Below are positions 7,447-14,597 of a stretch of DNA of 64,000 bases, one piece after another (within the stretch, counting starts at the first letter, position 1; every line of letters starts with the position of its first letter). The notes beneath the pieces are model-generated. The model was given only the letters and a program-made list of their open reading frames with translations, had not been told where the DNA came from and ran no database searches. The translations under genes were made by a program, and so were the position numbers. Location of the stretch: contig NZ_CP007441.1 in NCBI RefSeq assembly GCF_000590475.1, positions 3,788,660 to 3,852,659 on the forward strand. The letters are read 5' to 3'. Source of the DNA: Stutzerimonas stutzeri (GTDB lineage Bacteria; Pseudomonadota; Gammaproteobacteria; Pseudomonadales; Pseudomonadaceae).

Positions 7447-7841
7447 GACGTCTCGTCTAGCGTTACAGCTTCGCTACTCTGCATATCCTGCCCAAACACG
7501 ATTCGATGGCCCTCTGGCGTAGCCACGCCAAACTCGCGAAAGCCCCACGGCTTGTCCGACAGGGGTTGGAAGATAATGACGTCGCGCTGCTGGTAGTCGC
7601 GGTAAAGATCGTCGATGCCTTCACAATTCACATAGGCGAAGTAGGCATGGTCATGCGCCTCACCGGCCGACATTTCGTCCACGCAATGGCCCAGCATCAC
7701 ATGAAATGTACCCAGGCTGATGAACGACCAGCCCTCTACGCGGAAGCGAAGTGAAAAACCGAGTTCGTTGAGGAAGTAGTGCTCGGTACGTTCGAGGTCG
7801 TTGACTGCCAGGACATGTTGGGTTGCCTTCACTTTGAACAT
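7443..7841 (-). CDS. VOC-family (glyoxalase/bleomycin resistance-like) protein
   Basis: This 132-aa protein has the vicinal oxygen chelate fold: a KATQHVLAVNDLERTEHYFLNELGFSLRF start, a central GIDDLYRDYQ helix and an EFGVATPEGHRIVFGQ end carrying likely metal ligands. Members include glyoxalases, antibiotic-binding proteins and dioxygenases; the substrate cannot be told. I chose Met at 7841 because AAGGAA lies six bases upstream; Met at 7862 has none. It lies 21 bases after the GFA gene and overlaps the GIY-YIG gene, which suggests a three-gene operon. Confidence 0.85.
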   Translation of the reverse strand: MFKVKATQHVLAVNDLERTEHYFLNELGFSLRFRVEGWSFISLGTFHVMLGHCVDEMSAGEAHDHAYFAYVNCEGIDDLYRDYQQRDVIIFQPLSDKPWGFREFGVATPEGHRIVFGQDMQSSEAVTLDETS

Positions 7842-7862
7842 TGACTGTTCCTTTTTATGCAA

Positions 7863-8261
7863 TCAGCGGGTCGTAGCCGCACCTTGGTAGGGGCCTGCCA
7901 ACCAGCATGCCGCGGATTCGAGATGAACGTCCTCCGCCCGCTCGGGCTTGAAGGGCGTATCCAAAGAGGCCAACGTGATTGACACCCAATCGGGGTAACG
8001 CTCGCTACCCGACCACTCGATGTTCGACCCGCACCGGCTACAGAACCGTCTCATGATGCTTGCAGATGAGTTGTATGAGGCGAGCAGGTCTTCGCCAGAC
8101 AGGTACGTCAAATCCGACTTGAGAATGCTGGCGTAACTGGCGAAGGCGGCCCCGTGCTGCTTCTGGCACATCCGGCAGTGGCAATGGGTGGGGGCTCGGG
8201 GTTCGGTCTTCAGCTCGAAACTTACTGCGCCGCATAAGCAACTGCCCTTGTGCATCGTCAT
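7863..8261 (-). CDS. GFA-family (formaldehyde-activating-like) zinc protein
   Basis: This 132-aa protein carries the GFA/CENP-V zinc-binding signature: GSCLCGAVSFEL at the N-terminus, HCHCRMCQKQHGAAFASYA in the middle and FCSRCGSNIEW near residue 90. In the family these Cys pairs bind two zinc ions and some members bind the glutathione adduct of formaldehyde, although many have unknown substrates. The start is uncertain: Met codons at 8270, 8261 and 8255 are all in frame before GSCLC; I chose 8261 because a GGA lies nine bases upstream. It is the first gene of a probable operon with the VOC and GIY-YIG genes. Confidence 0.85.
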   Translation of the reverse strand: MTMHKGSCLCGAVSFELKTEPRAPTHCHCRMCQKQHGAAFASYASILKSDLTYLSGEDLLASYNSSASIMRRFCSRCGSNIEWSGSERYPDWVSITLASLDTPFKPERAEDVHLESAACWLAGPYQGAATTR

Positions 8262-8517
8262 CTGCCGCATTCCGTACAAAGGAGACGGATGATAGAGCAT
8301 CGTTGAGAAAGCGAGTCAGAAGCGCCGAGCAACCCATACATTGCAGGGCTCATGAACCATGATTTGGATGCAACATGCCCGCGCCCAGAACCCTGATTGA
8401 CGTTGCGGTACAGGTCACGTAGCCGACTAAAGCCGCACCTGTCACCGGCATCAGATGCGAAATTTCCGAAATCCTCGATTGAACACCCATTAGTTTCATA
8501 TTGCACGGCCCGTGAAT
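8262..8517. other. Intergenic region upstream of dksA2
   Basis: This spacer lies between the divergent GFA and dksA2 genes and must hold both promoters. Apart from the Zur-type box annotated at 8518-8532 I see no repeat, RNA or credible small gene. A reading frame running through it in phase with dksA2 has no start signal. Confidence 0.5.
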
Positions 8518-8532
8518 TGTTATGTTATAACT
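8518..8532 (+). promoter_or_regulatory. Candidate Zur operator
   Basis: TGTTAT (8518-8523), three bases, then ATAACT (8527-8532) fits the gammaproteobacterial Zur palindrome TGTTAT-N3-ATAACA with one mismatch. It lies 30 bases upstream of the dksA2 start, where a zinc-loaded repressor would block transcription. The downstream genes are the kind known to be Zur-repressed in P. aeruginosa. Confidence 0.7.
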
Positions 8533-8561
8533 CAAGCATCACAACGACTCGCACCGCAGCC

Positions 8562-8966
8562 ATGACCGAAGCCGAACTCCTCGCCCAGCCAGCCGACTGC
8601 TACATGAACGAAGCTCAGCAAGCCTTTTTCAGGGCGCTGCTGCTGCGCCAGCGCACCGAGCTGCAGGCCCGTATCACCGAAGAATTTCAGATGCTTCGCG
8701 AGCAGGAGCCCAGCAGCGATCCATCCGATATCGGCACCGCCGAAGAGCAACGTCAGTGGCAGCTAAGGCTGCTGGAGCGAGAAAAGAAGCTGCTCGACAA
8801 GATCGACGATTCCCTCGACAGCCTAGCGCGCGGTGAATATGGCTGGTGTGCCGAAACTGGCGAACCCATTGGCCTGAAACGTCTGCTGCTGCGCCCCACC
8901 ACGACGCTGTGCATTGAAGCCAAAGAGCGCCAGGAAGCGCTCGAAAAACACCAACGAATCGCCTGA
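8562..8966 (+). CDS. dksA2: DksA2, reduced-zinc-ligand DksA paralogue
   Basis: This 134-aa protein is a DksA/TraR-type RNA polymerase secondary-channel factor. It has the coiled-coil region (about 20-90, with the tip at SSDPSDIGTAEE) and a C-terminal globular part, YGWCAETGEPIGLKRLLLRPTTTLCIEAKER. In canonical DksA the latter holds four zinc-binding cysteines; here the second is Thr and the fourth is Ala, as expected of the zinc-independent form that replaces DksA during zinc starvation. The ATG at 8562 was chosen from family length; no strong ribosome binding site is seen. It leads a probable operon with the COG0523 GTPase, 9 bases downstream. Confidence 0.9.
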   Translation: MTEAELLAQPADCYMNEAQQAFFRALLLRQRTELQARITEEFQMLREQEPSSDPSDIGTAEEQRQWQLRLLEREKKLLDKIDDSLDSLARGEYGWCAETGEPIGLKRLLLRPTTTLCIEAKERQEALEKHQRIA

Positions 8967-8975
8967 GAGACCGCC

Positions 8976-10178
8976 ATGAACCGCCTCCCCGTCACCGTCC
9001 TGTCCGGCTTTCTTGGCGCAGGCAAGAGCACCTTGCTCAATCACATTCTGAAAAATCGTGAAGGACTTCGTGTGGCGGTGATCGTCAACGATATGAGCGA
9101 GATCAACATCGACGGTGCTGAGGTCCAGCGCGACGTGACGCTCAATCGCGCCGAAGAGAAGCTCGTGGAACTGAGCAATGGCTGCATCTGCTGCACCCTG
9201 CGTGAAGACCTGCTCGATGAAGTCGGCAAGCTGGCCCGGGAAGGCCGCTTCGACTATCTGCTGATCGAATCCACGGGCATCTCCGAGCCGCTGCCCGTGG
9301 CCGAAACCTTTACCTTTCGCGACGAGCAAGGTCAGAGCCTTTCCGATCTGGCGCGCCTGGACACGATGGTGACGGTGGTCGATGGGGTGAATTTCCTCCG
9401 AGATTTCCATGCCGCTGACAGCCTGGCGACACGCGGTGAAACCCTTGGCGAAGATGACGAGCGCTCGATCACTGACCTGCTGATCGAGCAGGTCGAATTC
9501 GCTGACGTCATTCTGATCAGCAAGATCGATTTGATCTCCAGCGTCGAACGCGACGAGCTCACGGCGATCCTGACCCGTTTGAACACGCAGGCGGAAATTC
9601 TGCCGATGAGCATGGGCCGCGCGCCGCTGGCGAAGATCCTCGACACCCACCGCTTCGACTTCGACCGTGCGGCCGAGGCGCCGGGCTGGCTCAAGGAAAT
9701 GCGCGGCGAACATATTCCGGAAACCGAGCAATACGGCATCGCATCCACTGCCTACCTGGCAAGGCGCCCTTTCCATCCGCAACGTTTTCATGACTTCCTT
9801 GATCGCGAATGGACCAATGGGCGCCTGCTGCGCTCGAAAGGTTACTTCTGGCTCGCGAGCCGCCCACAAGAAGCCGGCAGCTGGTCCCAAGCCGGTGGGT
9901 TGATGCGCTATGAATACGCAGGACGCTGGTGGCGTTTCACGCCGGAAGCGCAGTGGCCCGCCGATGACGATGCGCGAACCGCCATTCGCCTGAAATGGGA
10001 CGATGACTGCGGGGACTGCCGCCAGGAACTGGTCTTCATCGGCCAGCACATCGACTTCGACCAGCTGCGCGCCGAGCTCGACACCTGCCTGCTCAGTGAC
10101 CTCGAATGGAACCTCGGTCCAGAGCGCTGGTTGCGAATGCCCGACCCATTCGGACCCTGGCAGCAGGACGTAGCGTGA
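8976..10178 (+). CDS. zigA: COG0523 GTP-dependent zinc metallochaperone (ZigA-like)
   Basis: This 400-aa G3E-family GTPase has a Walker A motif SGFLGAGKST (residues 10-19), the metal-binding motif GCICC near residue 70, the switch region LIESTGISEP, the SKID nucleotide-specificity motif near 185 and a C-terminal CobW domain. Such proteins are thought to deliver zinc to client enzymes when zinc is scarce. It follows dksA2 by nine bases behind a candidate Zur box and overlaps the DUF1826 gene by three bases (TGATG). This order matches the PA5536-PA5534 neighbourhood of P. aeruginosa as I recall it. The name is by analogy. Confidence 0.9.
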   Translation: MNRLPVTVLSGFLGAGKSTLLNHILKNREGLRVAVIVNDMSEINIDGAEVQRDVTLNRAEEKLVELSNGCICCTLREDLLDEVGKLAREGRFDYLLIESTGISEPLPVAETFTFRDEQGQSLSDLARLDTMVTVVDGVNFLRDFHAADSLATRGETLGEDDERSITDLLIEQVEFADVILISKIDLISSVERDELTAILTRLNTQAEILPMSMGRAPLAKILDTHRFDFDRAAEAPGWLKEMRGEHIPETEQYGIASTAYLARRPFHPQRFHDFLDREWTNGRLLRSKGYFWLASRPQEAGSWSQAGGLMRYEYAGRWWRFTPEAQWPADDDARTAIRLKWDDDCGDCRQELVFIGQHIDFDQLRAELDTCLLSDLEWNLGPERWLRMPDPFGPWQQDVA

Positions 10179-10819
10179 TGCTGGTGCACCCACTCGCCCG
10201 GCCGTATCCGCAGCAGGTGTTTGGCGACACACCTGCGGTGTTAGGCGACGCGCTGCACGATGGCGTTAACCTGGCGGTGTGGAAGCGCCCGTTGCCGCAG
10301 CCCATCGCCGACTTCGCCCAAGCCCTGTTGGTGCTGGGCGAGCCGCTGGCCGAATCGCTCACGCTTGAACCCAATGCGGACGATCTGCAGTTACCGCCTC
10401 TGGCAAAGGCCTATCGGGACATCGTCGGACACGCCGGGTTTGTCGCCGATGTCGCCTGGCTGACGAGCGCGTTCGCCTGCCTGATAGACGCACGCCGCGT
10501 CGGGCTGCGCCTACGGATACTGGACAAGGCGATGTGTCCACGCTTTCACGTGGATCACGTGCCGCTAAGGCTGATCACCACCTATGCGGGCGTTGGCAGC
10601 GAGTGGCTCCGGGAAGACGCCATGCCCCGCCAACGCTTGGGTGAGCCAAGTGCCGAGCCAGCCGACATCAGGAACATCGAGCATCTGCGAGCGGGTGAGG
10701 TCGCGCTGTTCAAAGGCGAGAAATGGCAGGGTAACGAAGGGGCCGGCATCATCCACCGTTCACCGCCGGTTGGATCTGGGGAACGCAGGCTGATCCTGAC
10801 GCTGGACTGGCTAGCCTGA
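10178..10819 (+). CDS. DUF1826 protein of the zinc-starvation operon
   Basis: This 213-aa cytosolic protein is a DUF1826 member; I know no experimentally assigned activity for that family. Possible metal ligands are conserved-looking His, Cys and Asp residues in CPRFHVDHVPLRL (about residue 117), and GAGIIHRSPP is also typical. The start overlaps the stop of the COG0523 gene (TGATG), so translation is coupled and it shares the Zur-type control upstream of dksA2. A dioxygenase-like or zinc-related role would fit the His/Asp motif and the context but is speculation. Confidence 0.8.
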   Translation: MLVHPLARPYPQQVFGDTPAVLGDALHDGVNLAVWKRPLPQPIADFAQALLVLGEPLAESLTLEPNADDLQLPPLAKAYRDIVGHAGFVADVAWLTSAFACLIDARRVGLRLRILDKAMCPRFHVDHVPLRLITTYAGVGSEWLREDAMPRQRLGEPSAEPADIRNIEHLRAGEVALFKGEKWQGNEGAGIIHRSPPVGSGERRLILTLDWLA

Positions 10820-10876
10820 AGTAGAAAGGACCGGCAGCGATAGCTGCTCGGCCCTGCGATCGCAGCGTGATTTCTA

Positions 10877-11206
10877 TCAGGCCGCCATCTTTTCACATTC
10901 AGCGGCGCACTTGCGGCACGCCTCGGCACAGGCCTGGCAATGATCCATCTGGTGTTTGCCACACTCCTCGCCACACTCACGGCAGGCTTGTGCACAAATG
11001 CGGCATATTTCCTTGGCCAGGCCGCTATCACGGGTCATCAGCACCGCGGCGAGCGCGCAGAGATCGGCACAGTCGCGGTCTAACTGGATGCAGCGCGCCA
11101 TCATTTTCACGTCGTCCTCGCGCAGGCAGGACGCGGCGCAGGTTTCGCAGGCGACAGCACAATTGGAGCAGGCCTGAATGCAGGATTGGTAGGTCGAATT
11201 GAGCAT
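10877..11206 (-). CDS. csp3: Cytosolic copper storage protein (Csp3-like)
   Basis: This 109-aa four-helix-bundle protein has 19 cysteines, most in CxxC or CxxxC spacing along the helices (positions 9, 13, 16, 20, 23, 27, 39, 46, 50, 68, 71, 75, 78, 82, 90, 93, 97, 100 and 104). This is the DUF326/Csp family, in which the cysteine-lined core stores many Cu(I) ions. There is no signal peptide, so it is the cytosolic Csp3 type. A GGAGG lies eight bases upstream of the ATG. It is not next to the copper efflux genes at 17720-20943, and I see no CueR-type box in its upstream region. Confidence 0.9.
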   Translation of the reverse strand: MLNSTYQSCIQACSNCAVACETCAASCLREDDVKMMARCIQLDRDCADLCALAAVLMTRDSGLAKEICRICAQACRECGEECGKHQMDHCQACAEACRKCAAECEKMAA

Positions 11207-11532
11207 GGAATGATCCTCCCGGAGCTGGTAAATAACGCAGGCTTCGAACGCCTTCGGTATCCAATCTTTTTGCTAACAGGGAGGCGCAACACCGAACATC
11301 TGCGGTCGCCTTCGTCGGTAGAAGCCTGGCCGCTTGACAGAACGGATGGGCCTGAGGCTCGCATCCTGGCCGCGAAATCCCTCGCGTCTGATCTCGAACC
11401 AGCAGTCAGACGCACATAGTTGTGTGTCGCATCATCAGTGGAAGTTCACCCGATTGGCTGGGCGGTACCGGGAGCGGCACACGCACTGGGTGACCCGTTA
11501 CAATGCACGCTTTTGTTGCCGTCCTAGCACCC
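11207..11532. other. Intergenic region between divergent csp3 and yigZ genes
   Basis: These 326 bases lie between divergently transcribed genes and must contain both promoters. The ribosome binding site of the copper storage gene is at 11215-11219. I see no strong operator, repeat or RNA; a TTGACA at 11334-11339 has no good -10 partner. Confidence 0.5.
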
Positions 11533-12123
11533 ATGCCTTTTACCCTCGCTACGCCTTGCGACTACCAGGAAGTGATTCGTAAGAGTCGCTTCATTGCCAA
11601 GGCTGCCCCGATCGCTCAGCCGGAGGACGCGCAGGCGTTCATCCAGACAGTCAGCGACAGCACCGCCTCGCACAATTGCTGGGCCTGGAAAATCGGCAAC
11701 CAGTACCGTTTCAGTGACGATGGCGAACCCGGCGGCACGGCTGGACGGCCCATGCTGACAGCCATCGAAGGCCAGGATTGCGAACAGGTGGTGGTCGTGG
11801 TGACGCGCTGGTTCGGCGGGATTCAGCTCGGCACAGGCGGGCTGGCACGCGCCTATGGCGGCTGCGCGGCGAAATGCCTGCAAGCAGGGGAGCGATTGCC
11901 GTTGGTGGCCAGGGTGCGCTGCCGTTGCCATTGCCGCTTTGCCGAGCTGGCGTTGCTCAAAGCGTGCCTGGGTGATCATGAGGCGCTGATCGAAAGCGAA
12001 ACCTTCGATGCCGAGGGCGCTGAACTGGTCCTCGCACTACCGAGCGCACAACGCCAAGGGCTGCAGCAACTGCTCGCCGATATCAGCCGTGGACGGAGCC
12101 GTCTGTCGGATGCTGAGCGCTAA
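11533..12123 (+). CDS. YigZ/IMPACT family protein
   Basis: This 196-aa protein has the IMPACT/UPF0029 N-terminal domain (about 1-125, with KSRFIAKAAPI, HNCWAWKIG, DDGEPGGTAGRPML and VVVVTRWFGGIQLGTGGLARAYGG) and a C-terminal DUF1949-like ferredoxin fold. In bacteria YigZ is a conserved protein of uncertain function with links to translation. The ATG at 11533 matches the family start; an upstream in-frame Met at 11503 adds a short unconserved leader. It stands alone. Confidence 0.9.
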   Translation: MPFTLATPCDYQEVIRKSRFIAKAAPIAQPEDAQAFIQTVSDSTASHNCWAWKIGNQYRFSDDGEPGGTAGRPMLTAIEGQDCEQVVVVVTRWFGGIQLGTGGLARAYGGCAAKCLQAGERLPLVARVRCRCHCRFAELALLKACLGDHEALIESETFDAEGAELVLALPSAQRQGLQQLLADISRGRSRLSDAER

Positions 12124-12163
12124 TTGCGCCGCCTTTATTGCCCACATTTCTTGTGGAGCGCGT

Positions 12164-12172
12164 TGTGGATAA
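12164..12172 (-). promoter_or_regulatory. Consensus DnaA box 1
   Basis: The plus strand reads TGTGGATAA, the exact complement of the consensus DnaA box TTATCCACA. It is paired with an identical box 214 bases downstream in the same orientation and in the same non-coding gap. Confidence 0.55.
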
Positions 12173-12220
12173 CCTTTTGATGAGTGGCTGCGACACCGAA
12201 ACGGCGCGGCCTGCGCAAAC

Positions 12221-12239
12221 TTGTTCACTTATTGAACAA
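12221..12239. promoter_or_regulatory. Perfect 7-bp inverted repeat
   Basis: TTGTTCA and TGAACAA are perfectly complementary and are separated by five bases. The dyad lies between the two DnaA boxes. It has the size of an operator for a dimeric regulator, but I cannot name a regulator. It could also be a weak hairpin. Confidence 0.4.
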
Positions 12240-12377
12240 ATCTGTCTTAGTGCCTTAGCGAAGCCTCTCAAATACATGAATATGAAGCGTTTTTCGCCTT
12301 TTTTAGCCGTGCAATCGTTTAGCCATCAATCATGGCAAAACGGTTCGAAAGTTATGCCCGAAAGAAGTGGAGAAGTC

Positions 12378-12386
12378 TGTGGATAA
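12378..12386 (-). promoter_or_regulatory. Consensus DnaA box 2
   Basis: The plus strand reads TGTGGATAA, an exact complement of TTATCCACA. It lies 207 bases upstream of the adenine deaminase start. See the first box at 12164-12172. Confidence 0.55.
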
Positions 12387-12592
12387 CGTTGGGAATAACC
12401 CGCCGAGCCCTGATGGTTGCTGCGCTTGGCGACGCTGATCAAAATTCCGTCAATGTCATCGCTTATTCATCTTGCCGCCATGCCTCGGCAATCTTGTCCT
12501 GCTCAACTATCGAAGCAGGCCGCACACCGGCATATCGGTTGCAGGCACTCATGACTAGAATGCCTCGCAAATCAGATGACGAGAACTAGCCC

Positions 12593-13543
12593 ATGTACGA
12601 CTGGCTCAATACCCTGCCCAAAGCCGAACTGCACCTTCACCTGGAAGGCTCGCTCGAGCCGGAACTGCTGTTCCGCCTGGCCGAGCGCAACAAGATCGCC
12701 CTGCCTTGGGACAACGTCGATGCGCTGCGCAGCGCCTATAATTTCGGCAACCTGCAAGAATTCCTCGACCTCTACTATGCTGGCGCCGATGTACTGCGCA
12801 CCGAGCAGGACTTCTACGACCTGACCTGGGCCTACCTGCAGAAATGCGAGGCGCAGAACGTCGTGCACACCGAACCCTTCTTCGATCCGCAGACGCATAC
12901 CGACCGCGGCATTCCGTTCGAAGTCGCCATGCGCGGCATCAGCGGCGCTCTCGCCGATGGGCGCGAGTTACTGGGTGTGAGCAGCGGTCTTATCCTGAGC
13001 TTCCTGCGTCACCTGCCCGAGGAAGAAGCCTTCAAGACGCTGGAACAGGCGATGCCCTTCCGTGATGTCTTCTTTGCGGTCGGCCTCGACAGTTCGGAAA
13101 TGGGTCATCCCCCGAGCAAGTTCGAACGAGTCTTTGCCAAGGCGCGAGCCGAAGGCTTTCTCGCCGTCGCCCATGCCGGCGAGGAGGGTCCGCCGGACTA
13201 CATCTGGCAAGCGCTGGACCTGCTCAAGGTCAGCCGCATCGACCACGGCGTCCGCGCTGCTGAGGATCCGAAACTGATCGCACGGCTAATCGACGAGCAG
13301 ATTCCGCTTACGGTGTGCCCGCTATCGAACACCAAGCTCTGCGTGTTCGACGACATGAGCCAGCACAACATCCTGGATCTCCTGGAACAGGGCGTGAAGG
13401 TCACGGTGAACTCGGACGACCCCGCCTATTTCGGCGGCTACGTCACCGAGAATTTCATGGCCCTGCACGACAGCCTGGGCATGACCGAGAACCAGGCGCG
13501 GCGCCTGGCGCAGAACAGCCTGGACGCGCGGCTGGCCAACTGA
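12593..13543 (+). CDS. Adenine deaminase (PA0148-like)
   Basis: This 316-aa enzyme belongs to the adenosine/adenine deaminase amidohydrolase family and should convert adenine to hypoxanthine in purine salvage. Zinc-binding and catalytic motifs are HLHLEGSLEPELLF (about residues 14-27), VAHAGEEGPP (about 195), RIDHGVRA (about 215) and VNSDDPAYFGG (about 275). I recall P. aeruginosa PA0148 as a close relative that was shown to be an adenine rather than adenosine deaminase; the near-identity of the visible motif segments supports the same call here. The ATG at 12593 fits the family start. Confidence 0.88.
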   Translation: MYDWLNTLPKAELHLHLEGSLEPELLFRLAERNKIALPWDNVDALRSAYNFGNLQEFLDLYYAGADVLRTEQDFYDLTWAYLQKCEAQNVVHTEPFFDPQTHTDRGIPFEVAMRGISGALADGRELLGVSSGLILSFLRHLPEEEAFKTLEQAMPFRDVFFAVGLDSSEMGHPPSKFERVFAKARAEGFLAVAHAGEEGPPDYIWQALDLLKVSRIDHGVRAAEDPKLIARLIDEQIPLTVCPLSNTKLCVFDDMSQHNILDLLEQGVKVTVNSDDPAYFGGYVTENFMALHDSLGMTENQARRLAQNSLDARLAN

Positions 13544-13572
13544 GGCGAACGGGCCGCTAGCCGTGGCCCGCT

Positions 13573-14490
13573 TCAATGCGCGAACGGCGCCTGCTCGAGC
13601 AACGACTGGCAACGCTCGATCAGGTGCTCGCGCAACAGTCGCAGGGTTTCGCCCAGGTGCGCGCGATGGGCGCAGATCAGATTCAGCGGCGCCGGCTCGC
13701 CGAGTAGATCCGGCAGCAGGACTGTCAACCTTCCCGCCTGCACGTCCTGCGCAACATCCAGCCAGGACTTGTAGACCAGCCCCCGGCCTGCCAGGGCCCA
13801 ACGACGCACCACATCGGCATCGTCACTGACGCGATCGCCCGCCACCTGTTGTATTTGCTCCCTACGCCCGTCGTGGAAACGCCAGCGGCCATGAACGCGA
13901 CCGGCCAGTGTGAAACGCAGGCAATTGTGTTCGGCCAGATCGCCAAGTCGCTGCGGCGTGCCATGACGCGCCAGGTAGTCAGACGCGGCGCACAAGACGC
14001 GCCGATTAGCGGCCGCCACCGGTAGCGCCACCAGACTGGAATCTTCCGGCAGGCCGTAGCGCAAGGCGATATCCACCGGTTGGCGAAAGAGATCAGCGTT
14101 GCGATCGGCGAGCAGCAGTCGCAGGCTGATCTGCGAATGCTGCAGCTGAAACTCGTCGAGCCAAGGCAGTAGCACGTTACGACCGAAATCTGATGGCGCG
14201 GTCAGTTGCAACTGGCCGCTGATCGTCGCCTTGCCGCCCGCCAGCAATTGCTGCCCCTCGCGCAGGCTTTGCAGGGCCGAGCGTGCATGGGGCAGATATT
14301 GCTCACCCTCCCCCGTCAGCCTCAAGCTGCGAGTCGAACGCACCAGCAGGCGGCAACCCAGCACCGCCTCCAGTCGTTTAAGCGCAGCGCTAGCCACCGC
14401 TGGCGACAGCTCCAACCGCCGAGCCGCGGCGGACAGGCTGCCCAGTTCGGCGGTCAAAGCGAACACCTGCAGATCATCGGTGCGCAACAT
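13573..14490 (-). CDS. LysR-family transcriptional regulator
   Basis: This 305-aa regulator has an N-terminal winged helix-turn-helix (about residues 1-60, TDDLQVFALTAELGSLSAAARRLELSPAVASAALKRLEAVLGCRLLVRSTRSLRLT) and a substrate-binding domain (about 90-295). It is divergent from the oxidoreductase at 14598, the usual arrangement for a LysR regulator and its target. I chose Met at 14490 because the HTH begins there; the longer frame from 14559 adds an unconserved leader. It probably senses the substrate or inducer of the neighbouring enzyme. Confidence 0.88.
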   Translation of the reverse strand: MLRTDDLQVFALTAELGSLSAAARRLELSPAVASAALKRLEAVLGCRLLVRSTRSLRLTGEGEQYLPHARSALQSLREGQQLLAGGKATISGQLQLTAPSDFGRNVLLPWLDEFQLQHSQISLRLLLADRNADLFRQPVDIALRYGLPEDSSLVALPVAAANRRVLCAASDYLARHGTPQRLGDLAEHNCLRFTLAGRVHGRWRFHDGRREQIQQVAGDRVSDDADVVRRWALAGRGLVYKSWLDVAQDVQAGRLTVLLPDLLGEPAPLNLICAHRAHLGETLRLLREHLIERCQSLLEQAPFAH

Positions 14491-14597
14491 TTTCAATAAT
14501 CCGTTGAAAGAGCCTGTTCGCAATATGCTGTTTTTCTTGCTAAGGCGAAAGCCGAACATAGCGGCAACCCATGCTCATGCCACCCAAGGAGAACATC

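Larger units (their letters stand above)
12124..12592. other. Long non-coding gap with two DnaA boxes
   Basis: This 469-base gap has no credible gene. It contains two exact DnaA boxes (TTATCCACA on the minus strand at 12164-12172 and 12378-12386) and a perfect inverted repeat TTGTTCA-CTTAT-TGAACAA (12221-12239). It is locally more AT-rich than its neighbours between about 12220 and 12320. The chromosomal origin is not expected here because dnaA, dnaN and rpmH are absent. It may be a DnaA-titrating or DnaA-regulated site. Confidence 0.55.

Noticed and set aside
8823..10232. Long minus-strand open frame (469 codons) opposite the dksA2/GTPase genes.
   Set aside because: It is the antisense shadow of clear gene families on the plus strand, and its translation shows no domain.
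12124..12592. A chromosomal replication origin.
   Set aside because: Only two exact DnaA boxes are visible and the usual oriC neighbours (dnaA, dnaN, rpmH, parAB) are absent from the window.
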